64,000 bases of DNA. Origin: CALAED01 sp036378315 (GTDB lineage: Bacteria; Actinomycetota; Actinomycetes; Streptosporangiales; Streptosporangiaceae). Where the stretch lies: the NCBI GenBank assembly GCA_036378315.1, contig DASUWU010000193.1, positions 41,737 through 105,736 on the forward strand, given 5' to 3'. How positions within the stretch are numbered: position 1 is the first letter of the stretch; each line of letters starts with the position of its first letter. The notes under the pieces are model-generated. The model was given only the letters and a program-made list of their open reading frames with translations, was not told the DNA's origin and did no database searches. Shown piece after piece: positions 52,764 to 61,531 of this stretch. Both the position numbers and the translations under genes were made by a program.

Positions 52764-55388
52764 ATGACAGCGACCACCGTTCCGCACAACCTCCCCGCCG
52801 AACCCAACGACTTCATCGGCCGCGAGCGCGACCTGGCCGAGCTGCGGCAGCTGCTGGGCGCGACGCGGGCCGTCACGCTCTGCGGCCCTGGCGGCATCGG
52901 CAAGACGCGGTTGGCGCTGCGGGTGGCCGCCACGCTCGCCGACGGCTGCCCCGATGGGGTGTGGTTCGCCGGCCTCGGGGAGCTGGCTCCGGCCGAGCGC
53001 GCCGGCAACGGCAACGGCGCCGGCCCCGATCCGGTCGTCCGCCGGGTCACCGCGGCCCTCGGCATCACCGACGAGCCGGGCCGGCCGCTGGACGAGACGC
53101 TGGCCACCGCGCTGCGCGGCCGCGACATGCTGCTGGTGCTCGACAACTGCGAGCATCTCATCGACGCGTGCGCCCGGTTCTGCCAGATCCTGCTGGCCGA
53201 CTGCCCGCGGGTGCGCATCCTGGCGACCAGCCGCGAACCGCTGCGGGTGCGCGGCGAGAACGTGTGGCGGGTGCCGCCGCTGGCCACTCCCGCGGCCGTT
53301 CCGGTCGTTCCGGCCGTTCCGGCGGCACCGACCGCCGCCACCCCGTCCGTTCCCGCGTCCGGCGGCGCGGAGGAGCTGTCCCGCAGCGAGGCGGTCCGGC
53401 TGTTCGTCGCCCGCGCCTCGTCGGCCCGCCCGTCGTTCACGCTCGCCGACGACAACGCGGCCGCTGTCGCGGATCTGTGCCGCGCGCTCGACGGCGTCCC
53501 GCTGGCGATCGAGCTCGCCGCCGCCCGCACCCGCGTGCTGTCCGTCGAGGAGATCACCCGCCGGCTGCGCGACCGCTTCCGCCTGCTCAGCGCGGGCGAC
53601 CGGACGGCGCCGGCCCGGCAGCGGACGCTGCGCGGCACCATCGACTGGAGCCACGACCTGCTCGACGAGCCGGAACGGGTGTTGTTCAGGCGGCTGTCGA
53701 TCTTCGCCGGCCAGTGGACACTCGACCAGGCGGAACGCGTCTGCGCCGACGAGCCACCGGACGACCTGCCGGACGCCGGGCCGCGCGGCGAGACCGGCGC
53801 GGACACCGGCGGCCGGCGGCTGGCGGCCGACGACGTGCTCGACCTCCTCACCGCCCTCGTGGACAAGTCGCTCGTCGTGGTGGGTGCCGAGGTCGAGGGC
53901 GAGACCCGGTTCAGGATGCTCGACAGCATCAGGGCGTACGCCGGCGACCGGCTCGCGGACGCCCGCGAGACCGAGGACCTCGGGCGCCGCCACCGTGACG
54001 TCGTACTCGCCGCCGCCGAGGACGACGCCGAGGTCGCGCTGGCCGAACGACCGGCGTCCTGGGCGGTCAGGGTCGGGCTCTTCCTGCGGTACGACACCGA
54101 ACTGGACAACGTGCGGGCGGCGCTGGCGTGGTCGTACGAGCACGGCGAGGTCGAGGCCGGTCTGCGGCTGTGCACCGCGCTGCGGACGTACTGCATCCCG
54201 CGCGGCTACTTCGCCGAGTGCGAGCACTGGACCGACCGGTTCCTCGCGTCCGCGCCGGCCGGCGTCCGGCCCGGGGTGCGGGGGGCCGCACTGGTCGGCC
54301 GGGCGCAGCTCGCCGTCGGTCGCCGCGAGTTCGGCAAGGCGGCGCGGTGCGCCGCGGAAGGGCTGCCGCTGTGCCGCGACGCCGGCGACACCGTGATGAC
54401 GGCCGCCGCGCTCGACCTGCTCGGTCAGACCGACCTGCGGGCCGGCCGGCCGGACGAGGCCGCCGCCAGGTTCGATGAGGCCATCGAGATCGCGCACGCC
54501 GGCGGCGACCGGTGGAACGAGGGGCTGGCGCTGATCAGCCGCGGCGCGCTGCTGGCCCTGGGCGGGCGGCTGCGGGACGCGCAGCAGTCGTACGAGGCGG
54601 GGCTGCGGTTGATGCGCGAGGTCGACCAGCTGTGGGGCGCCGGCCGGGCCCTGATCGGCCTGGGCCAGCTCGCCCAGGTGCGCGGCGACGGGGCCGCCGC
54701 CATCGCGTACTACGAGGAGGCGCTGCCGGGACTGCGCATGATCGACGCTGGGCCGGAGATCGCGCGGTGCCTGAGCGGCATTGGCCGGGTGGCCATCGAC
54801 CAGGGCGATGTGGGGCGCGCCCGCCAGGCATTGGCCGGCAGCCTGCTGCGCAGCCGCGACCACGGCATGCGACTGGGGGTGGCCCGTGGTCTGGAGGCGT
54901 TCGCCGAGCTCATGGTGATGGAGGGGGCGCCGGCCGCGGCCGTCCGGCTGGGTGGGGCGGCGGCGGCGCTGCGCGAGGCCATCGGCCAGTCGCCGATCGC
55001 GGGCGCGCGGCAGGAGCGGATGCTCGCCCCAATCCGCAAGGAGCTCGGGGACCACGTGGTGGCCCAGCTCTGGGGCGAGGGCCGCGACATGAGCCCTGAT
55101 GCCGCGGTGTCCCTGGCCCTGGCGCGGCCCGCGGTGGCGCCGGACGGCCCGTCCGGCGTCTCGGGGACCTCGGGGCCGGTGACCCCGCCGAGCACGCTGA
55201 CACGACGCGAACGCGAGATCGCCGCCCTGATCGCCCGGGGACTGAGCAACAAGGGGATCGCCGACGAGTTGGTCATCAGCCCGGCCACGGTCGCGCGGCA
55301 CGTGACCAACATCCTCACCAAGCTGGGGTTCGGCTCCCGCGCGCAGATCGCCGCGTGGGCGGTGCGCCAGGACGGCAGGCCCGGCTGA
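52764..55388 (+). CDS. STAND ATPase/LuxR regulator (AfsR/LAL-like)
   Basis: An 874-residue regulator. Walker A GPGGIGKTRLAL near residue 41 and Walker B DMLLVLDNCEHLI identify an NB-ARC-like STAND ATPase, with LATSREPL and GVPLAIELAAART downstream. Residues 430-790 look like TPR repeats (ALDLLGQTDLRAGRPDEAAA, ALISRGALLALGGRLRDAQQ, AIAYYEEALPGLRMID). Residues 810-870 are a LuxR HTH (LTRREREIAALIARGLSNKG, SPATVARHVTNILTKLGFG). ATG 52764 has AGGGGA 1-2 bases upstream. Divergent from the XRE-cupin gene. Confidence 0.93.
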   Translation: MTATTVPHNLPAEPNDFIGRERDLAELRQLLGATRAVTLCGPGGIGKTRLALRVAATLADGCPDGVWFAGLGELAPAERAGNGNGAGPDPVVRRVTAALGITDEPGRPLDETLATALRGRDMLLVLDNCEHLIDACARFCQILLADCPRVRILATSREPLRVRGENVWRVPPLATPAAVPVVPAVPAAPTAATPSVPASGGAEELSRSEAVRLFVARASSARPSFTLADDNAAAVADLCRALDGVPLAIELAAARTRVLSVEEITRRLRDRFRLLSAGDRTAPARQRTLRGTIDWSHDLLDEPERVLFRRLSIFAGQWTLDQAERVCADEPPDDLPDAGPRGETGADTGGRRLAADDVLDLLTALVDKSLVVVGAEVEGETRFRMLDSIRAYAGDRLADARETEDLGRRHRDVVLAAAEDDAEVALAERPASWAVRVGLFLRYDTELDNVRAALAWSYEHGEVEAGLRLCTALRTYCIPRGYFAECEHWTDRFLASAPAGVRPGVRGAALVGRAQLAVGRREFGKAARCAAEGLPLCRDAGDTVMTAAALDLLGQTDLRAGRPDEAAARFDEAIEIAHAGGDRWNEGLALISRGALLALGGRLRDAQQSYEAGLRLMREVDQLWGAGRALIGLGQLAQVRGDGAAAIAYYEEALPGLRMIDAGPEIARCLSGIGRVAIDQGDVGRARQALAGSLLRSRDHGMRLGVARGLEAFAELMVMEGAPAAAVRLGGAAAALREAIGQSPIAGARQERMLAPIRKELGDHVVAQLWGEGRDMSPDAAVSLALARPAVAPDGPSGVSGTSGPVTPPSTLTRREREIAALIARGLSNKGIADELVISPATVARHVTNILTKLGFGSRAQIAAWAVRQDGRPG

Positions 55389-55409
55389 GCCCGCTCGGGG
55401 CGACCCGCC

Positions 55410-56261
55410 TCAGGCGGCGGTGGCCGGCGGCGCCGGGAGGGTACTGGCCGCGACGTACTCGGCGTAGAGCCGCCGCAGCGCGTTGGGCGGGAAGTCGTCC
55501 CGCCAGGGCTTCTCCTTGCCGATGAAGTGGACGACGCCTTCCCGGCGCGTGAGGTAGTCGAGACGGCCGTTGCCGAACTTGCCCTGCACGCTGTGCTCGA
55601 CCAGCTTGTTCCAGACGTCGGGCAGGCGCGTCCACCGGCCGGAGAACAGGTAGTTCAGCACGTCCTGGTCGACGTAGCGGATGTCGGGTCCGTACCGGTT
55701 GAAGATGTCCTTGGCCCGCTCGGTGATCCCGCGCGCCCGCCAGAGGTCCATGTCCACCAGCAGCACGCCCGTGTTGAAGTAGCCAGGCGGCTGTGCGCCG
55801 TGCTCCAGCACGGTCGCGGTCGCGCCGAGGATCATCGATCGGTCGGGGCCGACCTCGTTGATGCACGCGCCGATCCCGTTGCCCGCGAGGTCGCTCGCCT
55901 GGAGCTCGGTCAGGTCGCCCAGCACCAGAGTGTCGCCGTCCAGGTAGATCACGCGCCGGATGCCGTCCGGGACGACATCGCCGAGGTGGAGCCGCCCGAG
56001 CGCCGCCGAGGTCCACCACTTCCGGCGCCTGGAGAGGACCAGATGGTCGGGGACGGTGTGGATCGCGACCTGTCCTGCAGGGCTCAGCGCGTCCGTGAGG
56101 TAGCCGCGGCAGGCGGGGGAGAGCCCGGCGTCGATGATGTGGAAGGTGATGTCGCAGCGCTTGCCGCCCAGGCTGATCCGGGCCGAGTTGCCGGCGGTCG
56201 CCACCCCGACGGCATAGGCGTCGTCGGTCGCGAACACGACGTGCAACTGCTCTGTGGGCAT
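55410..56261 (-). CDS. Glycosyltransferase family 8 protein
   Basis: A 283-residue GT8 enzyme. It starts HVVFATDDAYAVGVATAGNS, has the DxD metal motif in VIYLDGDTLVLGDLTEL, GYFNTGVLLVDMDLWR, VDQDVLNYLFSGRW and the diagnostic HFIGKEKPW. It transfers a hexose from UDP- or similar donors; acceptor unknown. No signal peptide. ATG 56261 follows GAGGA by 6 bases. Convergent with the STAND gene (21-base gap). Confidence 0.92.
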   Translation of the reverse strand: MPTEQLHVVFATDDAYAVGVATAGNSARISLGGKRCDITFHIIDAGLSPACRGYLTDALSPAGQVAIHTVPDHLVLSRRRKWWTSAALGRLHLGDVVPDGIRRVIYLDGDTLVLGDLTELQASDLAGNGIGACINEVGPDRSMILGATATVLEHGAQPPGYFNTGVLLVDMDLWRARGITERAKDIFNRYGPDIRYVDQDVLNYLFSGRWTRLPDVWNKLVEHSVQGKFGNGRLDYLTRREGVVHFIGKEKPWRDDFPPNALRRLYAEYVAASTLPAPPATAA

Positions 56262-56304
56262 GAGGCATCCTCGGCAATCATGGTGTCGGCGGGCCCGTGC
56301 CTCC

Positions 56305-56334
56305 AGAATCGCGCCATTTGACAATTTTTGTCAA
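56305..56334 (-). promoter_or_regulatory. Candidate promoter of the GT8 gene within an inverted repeat
   Basis: On the minus strand TTGACA (56334-56329) and GATTCT (56310-56305) are 18 bases apart. TTGACA is also one arm of TTGACA-ATTTT-TGTCAA (56318-56334), so a regulator bound there would block the promoter. Confidence 0.45.
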
Positions 56335-56335
56335 G

Positions 56336-56466
56336 TAGTTGGCAACTATTGGCACAAAGCTGTGGCGTGCGGGCCACGCGCATGGATCACCTACGTGGTT
56401 TCCACGATATGTACGTCGTCTGGGTCCTCCCGCTCCTCGCCAATACGACGTCAACTGCACAAGTTG
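56336..56466. promoter_or_regulatory. Repeated AGTTG palindromes in the GT8/ligase divergent region
   Basis: TAGTTG-G-CAACTA (56336-56348) and CAACT-GCACA-AGTTG (56452-56466) both consist of AGTTG half-sites in inverse order. They lie on either side of the 245-base divergent region between GT8 and the first ligase-like gene, which is AT-richer than the neighbourhood. The same regulator may bind both. Confidence 0.45.
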
Positions 56467-56506
56467 GTACATGTGGGCCGGGTGGCCGCGGGCCTAGCGT
56501 CGCCTC

Positions 56507-58192
56507 ATGATCAAGCCAGGCCGAGTGCGGGGTGGTGCCGATGTCGCCGCCAGAGTGCCGGCGGTCGCCATCACCCAGGCGGTGCTCGGTGACCGCCCGC
56601 GCGGCGCCCGGGCCGCCCTCGTCGACGCCACGTCGGGCCGCGCCGTCTCCTACGCCGAACTGTCCGCCACCGTGCGGTCCGCGGCGGCCGGGCTTGCCAG
56701 GTCCGGCATCGGCGGCGGCGACGTGGTCGCCGTCCACCTGCCCGACGTGCCCGAGATCGCGGTCGCCCTGCACGCGGTGCTGGCCGCCGGCGCGGTGGCG
56801 ACGCCGGTCCGCCCGACCGCCCACGCCGCGGCGATGAAACGCCAACTGGCCGAGACCGGCGCGCGGATGGTGATCACCTGGCCGGTGCTGCTCGACATCG
56901 CGCTGGAGGCCGTCGAGGACACCCAGGTGGAACGGGTCGTCTGCTTCGGCGAAGAACCGGAAGCCGAGCCGTTCTCCGCCCTGCTCGCCGCCGGCGACCA
57001 CGACCTGGGGGCGGGCGGCGGATCGTCCGGCGGGAACCGGCGGGCCGGCCCGGCGGAGGGTGCGCGGCCCCTCGCTCCCCACTCCGAGCCCTACGCCGAC
57101 CCTGAGACTGACCCGGCGCTGATCCCGTACACCCGGGGCACCACCGGGCGTCCGGAAGGCATCCGCCTCACCCACCACAACCTGGTGACCGCCATCGTGC
57201 AACTCGTCGGGGCAGGGTTGATCAGTGCGGCCGACACCGTGCTGTCGACGATCCCGCTGACCGACGTGACCGGCCTGGTGACGGGACTGCACCTGGGCCT
57301 GTACGCCGGTGCCGCGGTCGTGGCCAGGCCAGGGACCGGCCGCCTCGACCTGCTCCGCACGCTGCGGGATCGGCGGGTGACCTTCCTGCTGTGCACGCCG
57401 GACGTCGTCGAGACGCTCGCGTTCGACCGCGAGGTCGCCCGGTACGGCCTGCGCTCGCTGCGCTTGATCGTCTCCACCGGCGCGCCGCTGCGCCCGGACG
57501 CCGCCCGCGCCTGCGCGGCCCGGCTGCGCTGCCCCGTGCGGCAGGCGTACGGGCTGGCGGAGGCGGCCGGCATCACCCATGTCAACCTGCGGGGGGCCCA
57601 GGAGGGGACGCTCGACTCGGTCGGGCGGGGCCTCCCGTGGGTTGACTGGCGGATCGTCGATCCGCGCAGCGGCGCCGAGCAGCCGTCGTACCAGCCGGGC
57701 GAGCTGCTGGTGCGCGGCCCGGCGCTGGCCCGCTCCCGCGCGGACGGGCGGCCGCTGCCCGAATGGCTGCCGACGGGCGACGCGGCCTTCGTCGACGAGC
57801 ACGGACGGCTCTACATCATCGGCCGGATGACCGGGACGGGACCGCGGCTCACGGACGATCCGCAGGCGCTGCTCGAAGCCCATCCGGCCGTGAGGGAAGC
57901 CGCGGTCATCCCGATCCCGGACGCCGATCTCGGGCTGTCGCCGCACGCGTTCGCCGTGCTGCGGGAGCCCGCCGCCGGCGCCGATCTGCTCGCGTACCTG
58001 AACCGCCAGCTCCCGCGGTCGCAGCAGGTACGGGCGGTCCATCTGGTCCCGGGGATCCCGCGTACGCCGAGCGGGCGGATCGTGCGCAGGGCGCTCGTCC
58101 AGCGCGCCGGTCTCGCCGACGAGAACCAGCAGGCGAAGTCCCCGGACGCATCGAGCCAGACCCGTGACACCGGCGAGACGCGCGACGGCTGA
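56507..58192 (+). CDS. Acyl-CoA synthetase-like adenylate-forming protein with altered motifs
   Basis: A 561-residue ANL-superfamily protein. The fold is complete: N-terminal SYAELSATVRSAAAGLARSG, GDVVAVHLPDVPEIAVALHA, and a C-terminal lid domain. Core motifs deviate: the P-loop is YTRGTTGRPEGI near residue 207 (usual Lys is Glu); QAYGLAEAAGITHVN replaces the GxTE motif; the lid reads PRTPSGRIVRRAL near 518 where a catalytic Lys is normal (PxxxxGK). TGD is kept. It may be a weak or non-adenylating homologue. ATG 56507 has no clear ribosome site. A truncated paralogue follows 50 bases downstream. Confidence 0.83.
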   Translation: MIKPGRVRGGADVAARVPAVAITQAVLGDRPRGARAALVDATSGRAVSYAELSATVRSAAAGLARSGIGGGDVVAVHLPDVPEIAVALHAVLAAGAVATPVRPTAHAAAMKRQLAETGARMVITWPVLLDIALEAVEDTQVERVVCFGEEPEAEPFSALLAAGDHDLGAGGGSSGGNRRAGPAEGARPLAPHSEPYADPETDPALIPYTRGTTGRPEGIRLTHHNLVTAIVQLVGAGLISAADTVLSTIPLTDVTGLVTGLHLGLYAGAAVVARPGTGRLDLLRTLRDRRVTFLLCTPDVVETLAFDREVARYGLRSLRLIVSTGAPLRPDAARACAARLRCPVRQAYGLAEAAGITHVNLRGAQEGTLDSVGRGLPWVDWRIVDPRSGAEQPSYQPGELLVRGPALARSRADGRPLPEWLPTGDAAFVDEHGRLYIIGRMTGTGPRLTDDPQALLEAHPAVREAAVIPIPDADLGLSPHAFAVLREPAAGADLLAYLNRQLPRSQQVRAVHLVPGIPRTPSGRIVRRALVQRAGLADENQQAKSPDASSQTRDTGETRDG

Positions 58193-58242
58193 CCGCCGAG
58201 CCACCCCAGGCCACTACGGACACCTTCCAGGAAGGTCGACGC

Positions 58243-59367
58243 ATGAGGAGCGAACGGCGCATGACGAGCGCGGAACAGGACGAGGCAGGCGACGAGCCGG
58301 TCGACGAGCCGGTCGACGAGCCGGACGCGACCGGCGACGCCGGTCACTTCTACACACCGGCCTACACATTTCTTCGGATGTGGCGGCCCAATCACCGACC
58401 GTACGGTCGCACCATGCAGCACGGAAACCGCCGGCCGAGCCCAGAACCGGACTCCGCCGGCCAGGCGCGCTGCGACTCGACGGTCACGTCGACCGTGTTC
58501 GGTGCCGTCACCGCGCATGCCGCCCGGGGCGCGGGGCGGGCCGACCGGGCCGCGCTGATCGACACGACGGACGGCCGGGCGCTGACCTACGCCGAGCTGG
58601 CGGCCGTGGTGCCGACCGCGGCCGCCGGTCTTGCCAGGCGCGGCGTGCTGACGGGGGATGTCGCCGCCGTCCACGTGCCGTGCGCGAGGCAGCTCACGCT
58701 GGCCGTGCACGCGCTCACCGCGGCGGGCGCCGTCCCGGCGCCGATCCCGCGCGCCGGCATCGCCTCCGCCGACGACCTGGCCGAGCTCCTCACCGCCTAC
58801 GACGCCAGGATGCTCGTCACCGCGCCGCCGCTTGGTCGCATCGCGCTCGACGCGGCCGACCGGTCCTACGTCCGGCAGGTCTTCGCGTTCGGCGACGTGC
58901 CGGGGGCGACGCCGTTCGGCGAGCTGCTGCGCGGCGGCGGGCCGCCGCCGCGCATCGATCCGCGGCGCGATCACGCCCTCATCCAGCCGGGGCTGCGCCT
59001 CACCCACGCCGACCGGCTGGCCGAGCTGGACCGGCTCGCCGCCGCGGTCGCCGTTGACGCCGGCGACGTGCTGATCGGCGCCGCGGCCGGCTGCCCGCCC
59101 GCGACGTGGGTGGGTCTCATCGACGTCGCGCTGCTGCGCGGCGCCACGTTCGTCGCGGTGGGGCGGCCGGGGACGGCCCCGCTGCTGCGGGCGATCGAGA
59201 CGTACGACGCGACGCTGGCGATCGTGGCGCCGGTGACGCTGCGGACCCTCGCCCAGGAAGCGGCCGTCCCGCCGCGCCCGGTGCGGCTGCTGGTGGCCGG
59301 CCCGGCGCCCAGGGACGCCGTGCGGGCCTGCCGCGACCACGACTGGAGCGTCGGCACCCTCCTGTAA
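58243..59367 (+). CDS. Truncated paralogue of the acyl-CoA synthetase-like protein
   Basis: A 374-residue protein matching only the N-terminal half of its neighbour: ALTYAELAAVVPTAAAGLAR, GDVAAVHVPCARQLTLAVHA, FAFGDVPGATPFGELLRGG. The P-loop is absent (the text passes straight to DHALIQPGLRLTHADRL), as is the whole C-terminal lid domain, so it cannot adenylate a substrate by the normal route. The first 80 residues are unique and acidic, with DEPV repeats. ATG 58243 has GGAAGG 7 bases upstream. A structural partner for the full-length homologue is possible; a decaying copy is the other reading. Confidence 0.7.
   Translation: MRSERRMTSAEQDEAGDEPVDEPVDEPDATGDAGHFYTPAYTFLRMWRPNHRPYGRTMQHGNRRPSPEPDSAGQARCDSTVTSTVFGAVTAHAARGAGRADRAALIDTTDGRALTYAELAAVVPTAAAGLARRGVLTGDVAAVHVPCARQLTLAVHALTAAGAVPAPIPRAGIASADDLAELLTAYDARMLVTAPPLGRIALDAADRSYVRQVFAFGDVPGATPFGELLRGGGPPPRIDPRRDHALIQPGLRLTHADRLAELDRLAAAVAVDAGDVLIGAAAGCPPATWVGLIDVALLRGATFVAVGRPGTAPLLRAIETYDATLAIVAPVTLRTLAQEAAVPPRPVRLLVAGPAPRDAVRACRDHDWSVGTLL
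58291..58326 (+). repeat. Three tandem 12-bp units inside the truncated ligase gene
   Basis: The unit GACGAGCCGGTC occurs at 58291-58302, 58303-58314 and, with one change, 58315-58326, coding for Asp-Glu-Pro-Val repeats. It is in frame and probably arose by slippage. Confidence 0.75.
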
Positions 59368-59393
59368 TGACCGGCGCCCGACAACCGGCATGA

Positions 59394-60308
59394 TCACGCC
59401 AGGCAGGTCGGGAGCTGCCCGTCGTTGTACGTGATCATCTCCAGCATGATCGCCAAAGTGTCGAGCGGGGCGCCAGGGGCGGCGTCCCGCTCCTCGGCGT
59501 ACGCCCGGTGCAGGTTGCCGACGAGCCGTTCGCTGTCCAGCCACTCGCCGAAATAGCCCAGCTCCACCTCCTTGGCCACCTGGAGCGGGGACAGGCCGGT
59601 GGCGATGCCGTGCCTGGCCACCTCCCGCACCCAGGTGAGGTACGACTCGGTCGCGTCGTACAGCTCGGGGCCGCCGACCGGGCCGTGGCCCGGCACGATC
59701 GTCGCCGCGTCGAGCTCGCGCAGCCGCCGCAGCGCCCGCAGCGAGCCGGCGACCGAGCCCATGAGCACGAACGGGGTGCCGCCGTTGAACACGATGTCCC
59801 CGGCGAACAGCACCCGATGCTCGGGCACCCACACGACCACGTCGTTGGTCGTGTGCGCGGGACCGACGTGGATGAGCTCGACCCGCAGCTCCCCGACGTA
59901 CAGCCGCAGCCGTTCGGGAAACGTCACGGTCGGCGGCACGATCGCGATGTCGCCCCAGTCGACGTGCGGCCACAGGTGGGTGAGCAGCAGGTCCTGCTCG
60001 GCCATCTCCGCCGGGCAGTCGTCGTGCCCGATGATCACCGCCTCGTGCGCGAAGACGCAGTTGCCGTAGGTGTGATCACCGTGATGGTGGGTGTTGACCA
60101 AGGTGCGCGGGGCGAGCGCGGTCACCGAGGCGATCGCCGAGCGCAGCAGCCGCGCGCGCATCTCGGTGGCCGCCGTGTCGATCAGCGTTACCGACGTCGG
60201 GCCGACCATGAAGCCCGCGTTGTTGAGGCACCAGCCGCCGTCCGGCTGGAGGTAGGCGTAGATCCGGTCGGCGACCTCTTCCAGCCGCGGCTGGGGCGCC
60301 CTGTGCAT
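59394..60308 (-). CDS. MBL-fold metallo-hydrolase
   Basis: A 304-residue metallo-beta-lactamase-fold enzyme with the metal motif THHHGDHTYGN, His in VGPAHTTNDVVVW, Asp in LFAGDIVFNGGTPF and His in IVPGHGPVGGPELY. The GxxN-less start YAYLQPDGGWCLNNAGFMVG is like quinoprotein-relay/SoxH-type members. Substrate unknown. ATG 60308 has GGAG 6 bases upstream; an upstream ATG at 60347 has none. Divergent from sbcD; convergent with the truncated ligase. Confidence 0.92.
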   Translation of the reverse strand: MHRAPQPRLEEVADRIYAYLQPDGGWCLNNAGFMVGPTSVTLIDTAATEMRARLLRSAIASVTALAPRTLVNTHHHGDHTYGNCVFAHEAVIIGHDDCPAEMAEQDLLLTHLWPHVDWGDIAIVPPTVTFPERLRLYVGELRVELIHVGPAHTTNDVVVWVPEHRVLFAGDIVFNGGTPFVLMGSVAGSLRALRRLRELDAATIVPGHGPVGGPELYDATESYLTWVREVARHGIATGLSPLQVAKEVELGYFGEWLDSERLVGNLHRAYAEERDAAPGAPLDTLAIMLEMITYNDGQLPTCLA

Positions 60309-60397
60309 CGGCGTCTCCGGGGGACTTGGTGATCCTTTGGGGTTCATCGGCGTTTCTGGAGCAGAAGTGTCCGCCGTGGTGCCTATGCTGCCGCCCG

Positions 60398-61531
60398 ATG
60401 AGACTCCTGCACACCTCCGATTGGCACCTCGGCCGCTCCTTCCACCGGGTCGACCTGCTCGGCGCCCAGGCCGCGTTCGTCGACCACCTGCTCGAGACGG
60501 TGCGGGCCGAGCGCGTCGACGCGGTGCTGGTGTCGGGGGACGTGTACGACCGGGCGCTGCCGCCGGTCGACGCGGTACGGCTGTGCGACGAGGCGCTGCA
60601 CCGGCTGGCCGAGCTGACCACGGTGGTGCTGATCGCCGGCAACCACGACTCCGCCCAGCGGCTCGGCTTCGGCGCCGGCCTGATGCGCGCCGCCGGGGTG
60701 CACGTGCGCACCGGCCAGGAGGCCGTGGGCGAGCCGGTGCTGCTCGGCGGCGTCGCGGTGTACGGCATCCCCTATCTCGAGCCGGAGCTTGTCACGCCCG
60801 CCTGGGGGCTGGCCGAGCGGGGGCACGCGGCGGTGCTCGCCGAGGCCATGCGCCGCGTCCGCGCCGACGCCGCGCGCCGCCCCGACGTCCGTACGGTGGT
60901 GCTGGCGCACGCGTTCGTGACCGGCGGCGACCCGTCCGACAGCGAGCGGGACATCTCGGTCGGCGGGGTGTCGCACGTGCCCGCCGGCGTCTTCGCCGGC
61001 GTCGACTACGTCGCCCTCGGTCACCTGCACGGCCGGCAGCGGCTGGCCGAGACCGTGCGCTACTCGGGGTCGCCGCTCGCCTACTCGTTCTCCGAAGAGC
61101 GCCACCGCAAAGGGTCGTGGCTGGTCGACATCGACGCGACCGGCGTCAAAGAGATCGACTTCGTCGACGCGCCGGTGCCGCGCCCGCTGGCCAGGCTGCG
61201 CGGCCGCATCGACGAGCTGTTGACCGGGCCGCGGTACGAGCCGTACCGCGACCACTGGGTGCAGGTGACCCTCACCGACCCCGGCCGGCCGGTCGCGGCG
61301 ATGGAACGGCTGCGCGCCCGGTTCCCGCACGCGCTGGTGCTCGGCTTCGAGCCCGACGGCGACGCCGGGCCGGCCCGGCGCACCTGGAGCGAGCGGGTCA
61401 AGGAGCGCTCCCACCTCGACATCGCCTTCGACTTCGTCGACGAGGTCGGCGGCGCCCCCGCCGGCGCGGCCGAGCGCGCCCTGCTGCACGAGGCCTTCGA
61501 ATGCTCCCGCCAGGCGCTGGGGCGCGGGTGA
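60398..61531 (+). CDS. sbcD: Exonuclease SbcCD subunit D
   Basis: A 377-residue Mre11-type nuclease. The phosphoesterase motifs are MRLLHTSDWHLGRSF, VLVSGDVYDRALPP, LIAGNHDSAQRL, VLAHAFVTGG and YVALGHLHGRQ. It cuts hairpins and DNA ends with SbcC. ATG 60398 is the family start; no strong ribosome site. Its stop overlaps the sbcC start (GTGA). Confidence 0.96.
   Translation: MRLLHTSDWHLGRSFHRVDLLGAQAAFVDHLLETVRAERVDAVLVSGDVYDRALPPVDAVRLCDEALHRLAELTTVVLIAGNHDSAQRLGFGAGLMRAAGVHVRTGQEAVGEPVLLGGVAVYGIPYLEPELVTPAWGLAERGHAAVLAEAMRRVRADAARRPDVRTVVLAHAFVTGGDPSDSERDISVGGVSHVPAGVFAGVDYVALGHLHGRQRLAETVRYSGSPLAYSFSEERHRKGSWLVDIDATGVKEIDFVDAPVPRPLARLRGRIDELLTGPRYEPYRDHWVQVTLTDPGRPVAAMERLRARFPHALVLGFEPDGDAGPARRTWSERVKERSHLDIAFDFVDEVGGAPAGAAERALLHEAFECSRQALGRG

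Noticed and set aside
52764..55388. SARP (AfsR) with N-terminal OmpR-type domain
   Set aside because: The protein starts directly with the ATPase; the DNA-binding domain is a C-terminal LuxR HTH.
58291..58326. Minisatellite or CRISPR-like array
   Set aside because: Three 12-bp units without spacers, in frame and coding.
58243..59367. Frameshifted remainder of the upstream ligase gene
   Set aside because: It aligns with the N-terminal half again rather than continuing the upstream protein, so it is a duplicate, not a broken end.
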